64,000 nt of DNA from positions 4,173,136 to 4,237,135 of the forward strand of contig OX638355.1 of NCBI GenBank assembly GCA_951813285.1. The letters are read 5' to 3'. Origin of the DNA: Terriglobia bacterium (GTDB lineage Bacteria > Acidobacteriota > Terriglobia > Versatilivoradales > Versatilivoraceae). A model generated the notes under the pieces. That model had not been told where the DNA came from, made no database searches, and saw nothing but the letters and a program-made list of their open reading frames with translations. Made by a program: the position numbers and the translations under genes. Within the stretch, counting starts at the first letter, position 1. Every line of letters starts with the position of its first letter. Of this stretch, positions 19,086 through 26,970 are shown piece by piece.

Positions 19086-20168
19086 CTAAATTGCCGAGAA
19101 ACGTCGCTGTCGTCGTAGCAGGCCCAAAAAGGTAACTCCTCCGATCACGGCCGTGACCGCCCCCACCGGCAACTCCCCCGAGGTCAAGGCCGTCCGGGCC
19201 AGGGCGTCGGCCAGCATCAGGAACCCCGCGCCAACCAGGAAGGAACAGGGCAGGACCAGCCGCACATCCTGACCCAACACCAGGCGGACCGCATGGGGAA
19301 TAATCAGGCCCACAAAGGCGATGGTCCCGCCCTCGGCTACCGCCACGCCCACGATCAGGGAGGAAGCAATATAGACCAGGCGCTCGCAGCGCCGCACGTT
19401 GACCCCCAGGCTGGCCGCCGATTCCTCTCCCATGGCCAGCAGGTGCAGGTCGCGGGCAATGGCCAACAGGATCGCCCAGCCCGGAATCAGCAGAATCAGC
19501 ATGCGCCAGATGCGGTCGAATCCCACCACGTCGATGGTCCCGATGGTCCAGCGAAGAATCTGAAGGGCCCGGCTGTAGTCGGCAATGTATTGAATCAGGA
19601 TCACGCCGGCGCTGGCAATCAGGTTCACCACCACTCCGGCCAGCAGCAGCGTACCGGGCATGACCACGTCGCCGGTTCGCGAGAGCCAGTAGACCACCAG
19701 GACGGCCACGGCCGAGCCCGCGAAAGCTGCCAGGAACACCATCGGCACCCCCGCCAGGGTGATGCCCCAACCGAAGGCAATGGCCACGCTGGCCCCCAGG
19801 GTCCCACCTCCCGAAACACCCAGGGTAAAAGGTTCCGCCAGCGGATTGCGAAAGAAGGCCTGCAGGCAGGCCCCTACCGATCCCAGGGAGGCGCCCAGGA
19901 TGCCCGCCATGACCACCCGCGGAAGGCGCAGCTGGAAAAAGAGGGAGCGCGCCGTCTCGTCCTCGCGCAAGAGGCTCAGATCCAGCAGACGATAGCCCAC
20001 CCAGAGGGAAACCAGCGTGGAGGCCGCCAGGAAGAGGAGCACCAGAATCAGAGGGCGGATCAGATTCCGCGGTGCGGCGCGGGAGGCGTTCCCGGGCCGT
20101 CGCGGGGAGGAGGGGGTGGATTGTTGGCTGGATCCGGCGCCTTCGGGAACTTGGGGTGAAGCATCCAT
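19086..20168 (-). CDS. btuC: Vitamin B12 ABC transporter permease
   Basis: A FecCD-family permease of 360 residues with about ten membrane helices. Landmarks are LRLPRVVMAGILGASLGSVGACLQAFFRNPLAEP, LGVSGGGTLGA, LGVNVRRCERLVYI and VAEGGTIAFVGLIIPHAVRLVLG. ATG at 20168 has GGAG seven bases upstream; the open frame extends to 20222, where it would overlap the ATPase gene. The N-terminus before the first helix is long and proline/serine-rich. It is the third gene of the btuF-btuD-btuC run; assignment to B12 rather than iron rests on the riboswitch upstream. Confidence 0.92.
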   Translation of the reverse strand: MDASPQVPEGAGSSQQSTPSSPRRPGNASRAAPRNLIRPLILVLLFLAASTLVSLWVGYRLLDLSLLREDETARSLFFQLRLPRVVMAGILGASLGSVGACLQAFFRNPLAEPFTLGVSGGGTLGASVAIAFGWGITLAGVPMVFLAAFAGSAVAVLVVYWLSRTGDVVMPGTLLLAGVVVNLIASAGVILIQYIADYSRALQILRWTIGTIDVVGFDRIWRMLILLIPGWAILLAIARDLHLLAMGEESAASLGVNVRRCERLVYIASSLIVGVAVAEGGTIAFVGLIIPHAVRLVLGQDVRLVLPCSFLVGAGFLMLADALARTALTSGELPVGAVTAVIGGVTFLGLLRRQRRFSAI

Positions 20169-20202
20169 CCTCATCTCCTGATTTCCGCTGCACCGATGCG
20201 AA

Positions 20203-21024
20203 TCAGGTGCCGGACCAGACAAAGGTGCGCCCCTCCAACTTCCGGGCCCGGACCTGGGGGTCCTCGTAGACCCGAGAAAGCACCTCGCCCCTCAGGACCT
20301 GCCCGGGGGAACCTTCGGCCAGGAGCGATCCCCGGTGGATGGCAAAGACCCGATCGAAGGCAGGATCCAGCAGCTGCAGGTCGTGAGTCACCATCAGCGC
20401 CGTCATCCCCTGCCGGTCCCGAAGCTGCCTCAGGATGCGGATGAGTGCAGCCCGGTGCTTCAGGTCCAAAGCGGCCGCGGGTTCATCCAGGATCAGACAC
20501 TCCGGCTCCTGGGCCAGGGCCCTGGCCACGGCCACCAGTTGCCTTTCGCCTCCCGACAACTCCGTCACCGGACGAGGGGCCAGATGCGCAGCTCCTACCG
20601 CGGCCAGGGCCATCAGGGCCTGCTCCACGTCGAGGCGGTTCTCGAAGCGGAAGCGGGGCGTGTAGGGACTCCGCCCGGTCAACACCACTTCCATGGCCGT
20701 AAAGGGGAAAATCATGGGATTGATCTGGGGAACGTAGGCCAGGGACCGGGCCAGCCGCTTCCGTGGAATGCCTTTCAAGGGTTGCCCCGAAAAAAGAACT
20801 TCTCCGGCACTTGCGGAACGAAGACCAGCCAATAAGCGGATGAGCGTGGACTTGCCGGAACCGTTGGCGCCAATGAGCGCCGCCAGGGCGCCGCGCTTGA
20901 GATCAAGAGAGACGTCATCGACCACCCACCGGTCGGCCTCGTAGGCAAAGCGGAGCCCACGGGCTTGGATGAGAGCGTCGGCACGGGCGGCGCTGATGGA
21001 ATTACCGGACGCCATCTTTCCCAA
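20203..21024 (-). CDS. btuD: Vitamin B12 ABC transporter ATP-binding protein
   Basis: The ATPase of 273 residues has Walker A GANGSGKST (52-60), Q-loop Q100, signature LSGGERQ (156-162), Walker B LILDEP (177-182) and H-loop TH in MVTHDLQLL. It is of the FecE/BtuD type. It overlaps the 3' end of btuF by 23 bp, indicating translational coupling, and is followed 34 bp later by btuC. It powers the importer on the cytoplasmic face. Confidence 0.94.
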   Translation of the reverse strand: MGKMASGNSISAARADALIQARGLRFAYEADRWVVDDVSLDLKRGALAALIGANGSGKSTLIRLLAGLRSASAGEVLFSGQPLKGIPRKRLARSLAYVPQINPMIFPFTAMEVVLTGRSPYTPRFRFENRLDVEQALMALAAVGAAHLAPRPVTELSGGERQLVAVARALAQEPECLILDEPAAALDLKHRAALIRILRQLRDRQGMTALMVTHDLQLLDPAFDRVFAIHRGSLLAEGSPGQVLRGEVLSRVYEDPQVRARKLEGRTFVWSGT

Positions 21025-22090
21025 ACACCTCCGGATGAATCAGCTGAGAGAAGAGCTCGGCCGTCTGCGCCACGAACTGGGACGCATGAAGAACAAACAT
21101 TTCGCGAACGGGATGGACTCGCCCGCGGCGAACGGCCCGGATCTGCTTCAGTTCCGACCAGATTGCGATGGGTTCTTCGGCCAAGGCCCCCTGGGCTCCC
21201 TGCACCATGTCGATCACCACGTCGGGATTGAGGGTGACCACGGCCTCCTTTCCGATCCGGCCGTAACTGAAGGTGGCGGGCGGGGCTATGGGCCTCCCGC
21301 CGGCAATCTCGATCAATCGGGACAGGTAGCTTCCTCGAGTGGCCGCATAGAGACCGCGCAGGGTTCCGGGCACCCGGTCCACCACACAGAGAACCGAGGG
21401 TTTGGGCAGACCCCGGGTGCGGCCGGCGACGCCGTCCAGAACGGCCCGAACCTCGCTTTGGAGGCGCCGGGCCGCTTTCTGCCGGCCCACACCCCGTCCC
21501 ACGGCATCAATGGCCGTGAAGACATCCTGCAGCGACTGGCTCGGCACCACCAGGGTCTTGATCCCCAGAGCCTGAAGATGGCTGTCCACGAAGGGGGCCT
21601 GGACCTCCGCCATGGCCACCAGGTCGGGTGCGAGACTGGCCACCTCCTCCAGGCTGGCGTTCTGCCATCCGCCCACCCGAGGCAGGGAGGCCACACTCGG
21701 CGGATAGCTGCAATAGTCCGAAACGGCAACCACCCGATCGAAGGCGCCCACCCCCTCCAATATGTCGGTGACGTTGGGAGACAGAGAGATGATGCGCTGG
21801 GGATTTCCCGGCTCGATGGTCGGACTTTCAGACTTTGATGAGTCCTCGGGCGGACCGGACGCCGGTCCCTGGCAGCACCACAGGCAGAAGGCCCCGGCCA
21901 GCAGCAGGCTCAGCCCGGCCCTGCGGGGCAGCCAGGTTTCTCTCCACAAGCCCGCCCGCCAACCGACGCGAATCTCCCGCCGGTCCGGCGCCGCAAGCAC
22001 CAACCTGCGCGCAGAGGCTCGAGGCACCCGCCAGCCGCACATTTCGCGGGGTCGCCGGCTACCGCATGGAAGAGTGCTTGTCTCTGGCAT
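21002..22090 (-). CDS. btuF: Vitamin B12-binding protein of the ABC importer
   Basis: A binding protein of the PeriBP_2 family, 362 residues as drawn. Conserved blocks are RIISLSPNVTDILEGVGAFDRVVAVSDY, LPRVGGWQNASLEEVASLAPDLVAMAE and GIKTLVVPSQSL. A lipoprotein-type signal (LSLLLAGAFCLWCC) sits unusually far in, about residues 60-75, so the true start is probably later than ATG 22090; TTG at 21950 would put the signal at the N-terminus. The cobalamin riboswitch at 22243-22422 precedes it on the same strand, which is the main evidence for B12 as ligand. Confidence 0.88.
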   Translation of the reverse strand: MPETSTLPCGSRRPREMCGWRVPRASARRLVLAAPDRREIRVGWRAGLWRETWLPRRAGLSLLLAGAFCLWCCQGPASGPPEDSSKSESPTIEPGNPQRIISLSPNVTDILEGVGAFDRVVAVSDYCSYPPSVASLPRVGGWQNASLEEVASLAPDLVAMAEVQAPFVDSHLQALGIKTLVVPSQSLQDVFTAIDAVGRGVGRQKAARRLQSEVRAVLDGVAGRTRGLPKPSVLCVVDRVPGTLRGLYAATRGSYLSRLIEIAGGRPIAPPATFSYGRIGKEAVVTLNPDVVIDMVQGAQGALAEEPIAIWSELKQIRAVRRGRVHPVREMFVLHASQFVAQTAELFSQLIHPEVFGKDGVR

Positions 22091-22242
22091 CTTCTCCGCC
22101 GCGCCCGATTCAGGCAGACGGTTCGCTCATCAAGAACCGGGGAGCGGTCCTCGAATATGAATCTGGAATGCGGTGAGAGAAGGCGGGAAGAGAGGAGCGG
22201 CACCATCGCCCTCATGCGAAGCGACACACCCGTGGCGCGCGG

Positions 22243-22422
22243 TTCCAGGCAGGTCTCCTGACTCACAGGTCACAGCGTTTCAGACGGCCTTCCCATCATT
22301 GAAAACAACAGTGGCCAATCGCAGTGCTGAAACACTCGCTGCTTACAGTGGCGCGACCGTGCGGGAATTCCACCCGCTTCCCTTTTCACTCGCAGGATTG
22401 CCGCGAGCACCTGGCACTCACC
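22243..22422 (-). promoter_or_regulatory. Cobalamin riboswitch 1 (controls btuFDC)
   Basis: On the minus strand the class I cobalamin aptamer is complete in order: GGGAAGCGGGTGGAATTCCC, CGCCACTGTAA, a second GCCACTG, GGGAAGGC and the B12 box AGTCAGGAGACCTGCC. It should lower expression of the importer when cobalamin is abundant. The expression platform between it and btuF was not resolved. A core of 50 bp (22335-22384) is 47/50 identical, inverted, to riboswitch 2. Confidence 0.93.
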
Positions 22423-22429
22423 TCGGCAA

Positions 22430-22458
22430 ATGCTAGCAAACCGGTAAGCCCGGGTCAA
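22430..22458 (-). promoter_or_regulatory. Promoter of the btuFDC transcript
   Basis: On the minus strand TTGACC (22458-22453), a 17-bp spacer and TAGCAT (22435-22430), about 10 bp before the start of riboswitch 1. The -10 context (GGTTTGCTAGCATTT) resembles that of the opposite promoter at 22829. Confidence 0.7.
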
Positions 22459-22459
22459 T

Positions 22460-22800
22460 TTTCCCACGGTGAAGCGCCTCCCACGGCGAAGCTGTCCGGG
22501 ACCCGCGGGATTTTTTGGCGAGGCGGTGCGGGTGCCGCCGGCAGTCACTTGCGGGACGCCGCGTTCGCCCCCCTCCGGCTCGCCTGCGGGCTTCGCCCTT
22601 GTCTGTGCAAGCCGAGCCAAATGGCGAAGGCTGATGCGGTGGGGGAACCCCAGTCTGGCGCAGACGGAACTACCTGCTGCCGCCGCCTACGCGGCTCAAC
22701 GACTATGCCAAGTATTCCATGGGCTTACGCCCACGGCTAAGTGCTGCCGCGGCTTCGCCGCTCGTCTCGCAGCCCTGGGTTCCAGGCGCCAGCGGAGAAA
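22460..22800. repeat. GC-rich spacer with REP-like palindromes
   Basis: The gap between the two divergent riboswitch promoters has no gene. It contains palindromic pieces of a repetitive type: TGGGCTTACGCCCA (about 22719-22732) followed by GCCGCGGCTTCGCCGC, and a CCCTCCGGCTCGCCTGCGGG block near 22570 that recurs near 60685. Confidence 0.55.
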
Positions 22801-22804
22801 ACTC

Positions 22805-22834
22805 TTGACGCTTGTTTCGGCCGGTTGCTAGGAT
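22805..22834 (+). promoter_or_regulatory. Promoter of riboswitch 2 transcript
   Basis: TTGACG (22805-22810), an 18-bp spacer and TAGGAT (22829-22834) on the plus strand, just before riboswitch 2. Same architecture as the opposing promoter at 22430-22458. Confidence 0.7.
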
Positions 22835-22839
22835 TTCGC

Positions 22840-23012
22840 CATTGGTCCCAAGGTGCTCGAATCCGAGCCACAAGGGAAGCGGGTGCAATTCCCGCACGGT
22901 CGCGCCACTGTGATCAGCGAGCTCGCCGGCGAAACAGGCCACTGTTGCTTCAGGCAATGGGAAGGCAGCCGGTCGGGCGTCCCAGCTGTCAGTCAGGAGA
23001 CCTGCCTTGGGA
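22840..23012 (+). promoter_or_regulatory. Cobalamin riboswitch 2
   Basis: The plus-strand aptamer shows GGGAAGCGGGTGCAATTCCC, CGCCACTGTGA, a second GCCACTG, GGGAAGGC and the B12 box AGTCAGGAGACCTGCC. It is complete and close to riboswitch 1 in the core. No known protein-coding gene follows before riboswitch 3; only a 28-codon ORF does. It may therefore act in tandem with riboswitch 3 on the receptor operon. Confidence 0.92.
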
Positions 23013-23052
23013 TTGACGAGGCACGCTGCGCACGAGAGCGGCTGGGTCGAAC

Positions 23053-23139
23053 ATGCACACCGGTTTTCCGTACCACCCATCCCGGCATTTCTCTTCCGTC
23101 CGCTTTTCGCCTGCAGTGTCGCCCGCAATGATGGCCTGA
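23053..23139 (+). CDS. Possible 28-residue ORF between tandem riboswitches
   Basis: ATG at 23053 opens a frame of 28 codons (begins MHTGFPYHPSRHF, ends AVSPAMMA) directly after riboswitch 2 and ending in the hairpin region before riboswitch 3. No ribosome-binding site of note and no homologue that I recognise. It could be a leader peptide, a remnant, or chance. Confidence 0.25.
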   Translation: MHTGFPYHPSRHFSSVRFSPAVSPAMMA

Positions 23140-23160
23140 GATCCGTATACGGCTTTTCAG

Positions 23161-23179
23161 GTCAATGACAATCATTCAT
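23161..23179 (+). promoter_or_regulatory. Candidate Fur box upstream of the receptor riboswitch
   Basis: The 19-mer GTCAATGACAATCATTCAT matches 13 of 19 positions of the enterobacterial Fur consensus GATAATGATAATCATTATC, including the central AATGA-AATCATT core. It is also a near palindrome (CAATGA...TCATTG). It lies 10 bp before riboswitch 3, where a promoter should be. Zur or another Fur-family protein could bind instead. Confidence 0.45.
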
Positions 23180-23189
23180 TGGATGCGCC

Positions 23190-23333
23190 CTGAACATTCC
23201 GGGAAGTGCGGTGCGAAGCCGCCACTGCCCCAGCAACTGTAAGCGGCAACGAAATCCGTCTGAAGGCCACTGCCGAAAGGTGGGAAGGCACGGAGAGTAG
23301 GCCCCTTCCGGCCGCAAGTCAGGAGACCGGCTC
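23190..23333 (+). promoter_or_regulatory. Cobalamin riboswitch 3 (controls the TonB receptor operon)
   Basis: Canonical class I aptamer: GGGAAGTGCGGTGCGAAGCCG, CTGCCCCAGCAACTGTAAGCG, GCCACTG, GGGAAGGC and the B12 box AAGTCAGGAGACCGGC. It is more diverged from riboswitches 1 and 2 than they are from each other. It is followed by a palindromic hairpin (23333-23349) and a second hairpin that masks the ribosome-binding site. Confidence 0.94.
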
Positions 23334-23350
23334 AGGGAAGCTTCCTGAAC

Positions 23351-23368
23351 ACCTCCTAGGGGGAGGAG
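23351..23368 (+). promoter_or_regulatory. Hairpin that can mask the btuB ribosome-binding site
   Basis: CTCCT (23353-23357) can pair with AGGAG (23364-23368) across a six-base loop; the latter is part of the purine-rich Shine-Dalgarno region (23361-23373) ahead of ATG 23383. This suggests a translational expression platform for riboswitch 3. Confidence 0.5.
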
Positions 23369-23382
23369 AAAGGACCTGCCAT

Positions 23383-25815
23383 ATGCAGTTCACAACCGGA
23401 AAATTGACGGTAGCCTTGTGCTTCGTCGTCTGCTGCGCCTTCCCGGCTGCCGAGGCCGTTGAAGCAGCCTCGATCAGCGGAACCATTACCGATCCCCAAC
23501 AATCCCTGGTGCCCGATGCCCTGGTCACGCTCCATGACCGGTCCAGCGGCCTGCGCCTGAGAGTCACCACCGATACCTCGGGAGGCTTCGGTTTTCGGCC
23601 TCTGCGGCCCGGGGAATATATCCTGGAAGTCGAGTCCCGAGGATTTGCTCCCGTTTCGCTGACCGGTCTTCAGGTCGAGGCGGATCAGGATCTGGTGCGG
23701 GACATTGTCCTGAAGTTGGCGGTTCGCCGGGAGGAAGTCGTGGTCACGGCCTCCGGAAGACCGCAGTCGGTGGACGAGGTGTCGAAGGCCCTGACGGTCG
23801 TCAATAGCACGGAGATGCAGGAGCGGGGCGAAACCAGCCTGGTCGAGGCCTTGAGGCCGATTCCCGGCTTGCGCATTCAGCAATTGGGGACGCCCGGCGC
23901 CCAGACGACCATTCGAACCCGCGGCCTGCGGGTCGAGAACACCTCGATGTTGATTGACGGCCTGCGGTTCCGGGACGCGGCCGCACCCCAGGGAGGCGCC
24001 ACCTCCTTCGTATCCCATCTTCTGCTGGCCGATACCCACCGTGTGGAGGTGTTGCGGGGATCGGGCTCATCCTTGTACGGAAGTCATGCCATCGGCGGCG
24101 TGGTCAACATGATAAGCGCGGAGGGCGGCGGCCGTACCCGAGGAAGCCTGCTGACCGAAGGAGGATCCCTGGGGCGGCTGCATGGCCGGGCTCGCCTGGC
24201 GGGAGGATTCCAGCAGGACCGGTTCACCTACAGCACAGGCTTGGCCCATCGCAACATCTCCAGAGGCGTGGACGGGGACGATGCCAGCCGCAACACCGCC
24301 GCTCAGGGGCGGTTGAATCTGAACCTTTCTCCCACGGCCAACCTCTCGGCACGATTCTATGGTGGCGACACCTTCCTCCAGCTCAACCGGTCGCCGAGCA
24401 GTGCCCCCGGCCTGACGGCCGCCGGAATCGTCCAGGCCCGTCCGTTGACTTCCGATCGAGTCGAGCTCCACCAGGCGGGCGCTCCCCTGTCCCAACTGGA
24501 ACTCGGGTCGGCCACATTCATTCCCGCTCTCAACGATCCTGACGCTCGTGAGGCCACCGATTTCCTTTCCAGCGCAGTCGTGTTCAACCAACAGCTGACA
24601 GCCCGGACAGGATACAGCCTCTCCTATCAGAACCTGAGAACCGATCGGATCAATCACAACGGCCCCGGAGGTCCAGGCTTTCAGCCTCAGGGGATCACGC
24701 GGTCGGACTTCGGCGGGCGCGTGCAGACCGTCAATGCCCGCACCCATCTGCAGGTGGGCACCAACCACTTCATCGATGCGGGCTACGAGTTCGAGAATGA
24801 ACGATTCATCAACCGGAATGTTCCGGTTCAGCCCTCCCCCGATTCCCTGGCGGATGTCACTCAGAGCACCAACGCCTTCCATATTCAGGACCAGCTCAGG
24901 CTCTTGCAAGGGCGTCTGCACCTTTCAGCCGCCTTCAGAGTGCAGATGTTCTCGCTTCAGACTCCTCTGCTGGAACCATTGGAAACGGCGCCTTACCAGG
25001 GATTCACCTTCGACGCTCCGCCAACCGCCTATACCGGGGACGGTTCGATTGCCTATTTCGTCGCCCAAACCGGGACCAAGATCCGTGCTCATATCGGAAA
25101 CGGCTATCGGTCTCCCTCCCTCTACGAACGCTTCGGGACGTTCTTCTCCAGCTTCGGCTACTCGGCCTACGGAGATCCAAGGCTCCGTCCCGATCGATCC
25201 ATCGCCTTCGACGCCGGTCTGGACCAGACCCTGCTCGACAACCGGGTGCAAACCTCCTTGACCTGGTTCTACACCCGCATTCAGGAAAACATCGTGTTCG
25301 ACTTCTCCGGCGGCATCAACCCCGCCACCGACCCCTTCGGGCGGTTCGGCGGCTACCGCAACAGCCGGGGGGGCCTGGCCCGAGGCCTGGAGGTCACCAC
25401 CACCCTTCGTCCTTCCAGATCGCTGGATCTGCGCTTTTCCTACACTTACACCAACGCGGACGAGCGCGTGCCACGGGTCGGCGAAGTTCTGAAATCCTTT
25501 GTGATCCCCGACCACCAATGGTCCCTGCTGGCGACCCAGTGGCTGGGGCGGAACCTGTTCGTCAACCTGGACTGGGTCACCTCCAGCAACACCCTGGAGC
25601 CGATCTATGACCCCAGCATCTTCAGCAGCCGGGTGTTTCGGTTCGATTCCATCACCAGGGTCGACCTGGGCGCGAGCTACCGGTTGCCGCTCTCGGAATT
25701 CCGCAGTCTCCGGTTCTTCGGCCGGGTCGACAACCTGCTGGACAGGCAATACTATGAGAACGGTTTTCTGAACCCCGGAGCCATGGGGACAGCCGGCTTG
25801 GAGTTTTCCTTTTAG
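23383..25815 (+). CDS. btuB: TonB-dependent outer-membrane receptor for cobalamin
   Basis: An 810-residue outer-membrane receptor. After a signal peptide comes a carboxypeptidase-regulatory-like domain (ASISGTITDPQQSLVPDALV ... GGFGFRPLRPGEYILEV), the plug domain (SVDEVSKALTVV, PGLRIQQLGTPGAQTTIRTRG, RVEVLRGSGSSLYGSHAIGGVVN) and a 22-strand type barrel ending in GLEFSF with a terminal phenylalanine. The start ATG is preceded by GGGAGGAGAAAGGA; the open frame extends upstream through the riboswitch but is not coding. Riboswitch 3 upstream and cobT downstream identify cobalamin or another corrinoid as cargo. The added N-terminal domain is common in Acidobacteriota and Bacteroidota receptors. 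Confidence 0.92.
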   Translation: MQFTTGKLTVALCFVVCCAFPAAEAVEAASISGTITDPQQSLVPDALVTLHDRSSGLRLRVTTDTSGGFGFRPLRPGEYILEVESRGFAPVSLTGLQVEADQDLVRDIVLKLAVRREEVVVTASGRPQSVDEVSKALTVVNSTEMQERGETSLVEALRPIPGLRIQQLGTPGAQTTIRTRGLRVENTSMLIDGLRFRDAAAPQGGATSFVSHLLLADTHRVEVLRGSGSSLYGSHAIGGVVNMISAEGGGRTRGSLLTEGGSLGRLHGRARLAGGFQQDRFTYSTGLAHRNISRGVDGDDASRNTAAQGRLNLNLSPTANLSARFYGGDTFLQLNRSPSSAPGLTAAGIVQARPLTSDRVELHQAGAPLSQLELGSATFIPALNDPDAREATDFLSSAVVFNQQLTARTGYSLSYQNLRTDRINHNGPGGPGFQPQGITRSDFGGRVQTVNARTHLQVGTNHFIDAGYEFENERFINRNVPVQPSPDSLADVTQSTNAFHIQDQLRLLQGRLHLSAAFRVQMFSLQTPLLEPLETAPYQGFTFDAPPTAYTGDGSIAYFVAQTGTKIRAHIGNGYRSPSLYERFGTFFSSFGYSAYGDPRLRPDRSIAFDAGLDQTLLDNRVQTSLTWFYTRIQENIVFDFSGGINPATDPFGRFGGYRNSRGGLARGLEVTTTLRPSRSLDLRFSYTYTNADERVPRVGEVLKSFVIPDHQWSLLATQWLGRNLFVNLDWVTSSNTLEPIYDPSIFSSRVFRFDSITRVDLGASYRLPLSEFRSLRFFGRVDNLLDRQYYENGFLNPGAMGTAGLEFSF

Positions 25816-25875
25816 CCCTTGTGTCCCGCAGGGACTTGCATTCTCTGAAGAGTCCCAATGCTCCACTGACCCCGA

Positions 25876-26970
25876 ATGGAACCGATCGCGCTCGACGAAG
25901 CCATCCGCCAAATCGGTCCCGCGGACGCCGAGGCCCGGCGCCGTGCCGAGGCCAGACAGCTCCGTCTTACCAAGCCCCCCGGCAGCCTGGGCCGACTGGA
26001 ACAGGTGTCGGTGCAACTGGCCGGCATCTTCGCCACCGAGAAGCCTCGGATCCGCGGCCGGGCGGTCATCGTGGCGGCGGCCGACCACGGCGTGGTCGCC
26101 CAGGGGGTGACGGGCTATCCCCAGGCGGTTACCGGGCAGATGGTGCAGAACTTTCTGAAGGGGGGCGCGGCGGTCAGCGTCCTCTCGAGACAGCTCGGCG
26201 TTCGACAGATCATCGTGGACGCGGGGGTGGCGAGTGGAATCCAGGATCATCCCGATCTCCGCCGCGTGAGCGCCGGACACGGAACGGGCGACATCACTCT
26301 AGGACCCGCCATGTCCGCCCGGCAGGCGGAGCAGTGCCTCACGGCAGGGGTGAATCTTGCGGTCGAAGCCGCCCGGTCTGGAGCGGACCTGATCGCCGCG
26401 GGCGACATGGGCATCGGCAACACTACGGCAGCCAGCGCCATCGCGGCCACCGTCACGGACAAGTCCCCCCGGGAGACCACCGGCAAGGGCACGGGACGCA
26501 CACCTGAGGAATTGGACCAAAAGGTGGCGGTGGTGAAAAGGGCGCTGGCGGTCAACCGGCCTGACCCTGGCGATCCCCTGGATGTGCTGGCCAAAGTGGG
26601 AGGATTCGAGATCGGCCTGCTGGCCGGTGTCGTATTGGGCGTATCGGCGATGCGGCGCGCCGTGGTTCTGGACGGCTTCATCTCGGGAGCGGCGGCGCTC
26701 TTGGCCCACCTGCTTTGCCCCGCCGCCCGAGACTATATGCTTGCCTCCCACCGATCGGCAGAGCGGGGCCACCAAGTGGTTCTGGCGCACCTGGGTCTTT
26801 CCCCGTTGCTGGACCTGGGGATGCGTCTGGGCGAGGGAAGCGGCGCCGTGCTGGCCATGCCCATCATCGAAGCCGCCTCGGCCTGCCTTTGCGAGATGGC
26901 CACCTTCGACGAGGCGGGAGTGTCGGACCGCGACCAAAAAGAGGCGCCCTTGGAGAGCCCATCCCCATGA
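25876..26970 (+). CDS. cobT: Nicotinate-nucleotide--dimethylbenzimidazole phosphoribosyltransferase
   Basis: A 364-residue CobT that activates the lower ligand base of B12 to its alpha-ribotide phosphate. Family landmarks are LTKPPGSLGRLE near residue 31, the VIVAAADHGV strand, YPQAVTGQMVQNFL, DMGIGNTTAASA and the catalytic glutamate in LGEGSGA. Length is normal. It lies 60 bp after the receptor gene and shares an ATGA stop/start overlap with cobS. No clear ribosome-binding site precedes the ATG. Confidence 0.97.
   Translation: MEPIALDEAIRQIGPADAEARRRAEARQLRLTKPPGSLGRLEQVSVQLAGIFATEKPRIRGRAVIVAAADHGVVAQGVTGYPQAVTGQMVQNFLKGGAAVSVLSRQLGVRQIIVDAGVASGIQDHPDLRRVSAGHGTGDITLGPAMSARQAEQCLTAGVNLAVEAARSGADLIAAGDMGIGNTTAASAIAATVTDKSPRETTGKGTGRTPEELDQKVAVVKRALAVNRPDPGDPLDVLAKVGGFEIGLLAGVVLGVSAMRRAVVLDGFISGAAALLAHLLCPAARDYMLASHRSAERGHQVVLAHLGLSPLLDLGMRLGEGSGAVLAMPIIEAASACLCEMATFDEAGVSDRDQKEAPLESPSP

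Noticed and set aside
22850-22870. T-loop-like GCTCGAATCC suggesting a tRNA
   Set aside because: No acceptor stem or anticodon arm; it belongs to riboswitch 2. A similar string at 25640 lies inside btuB.
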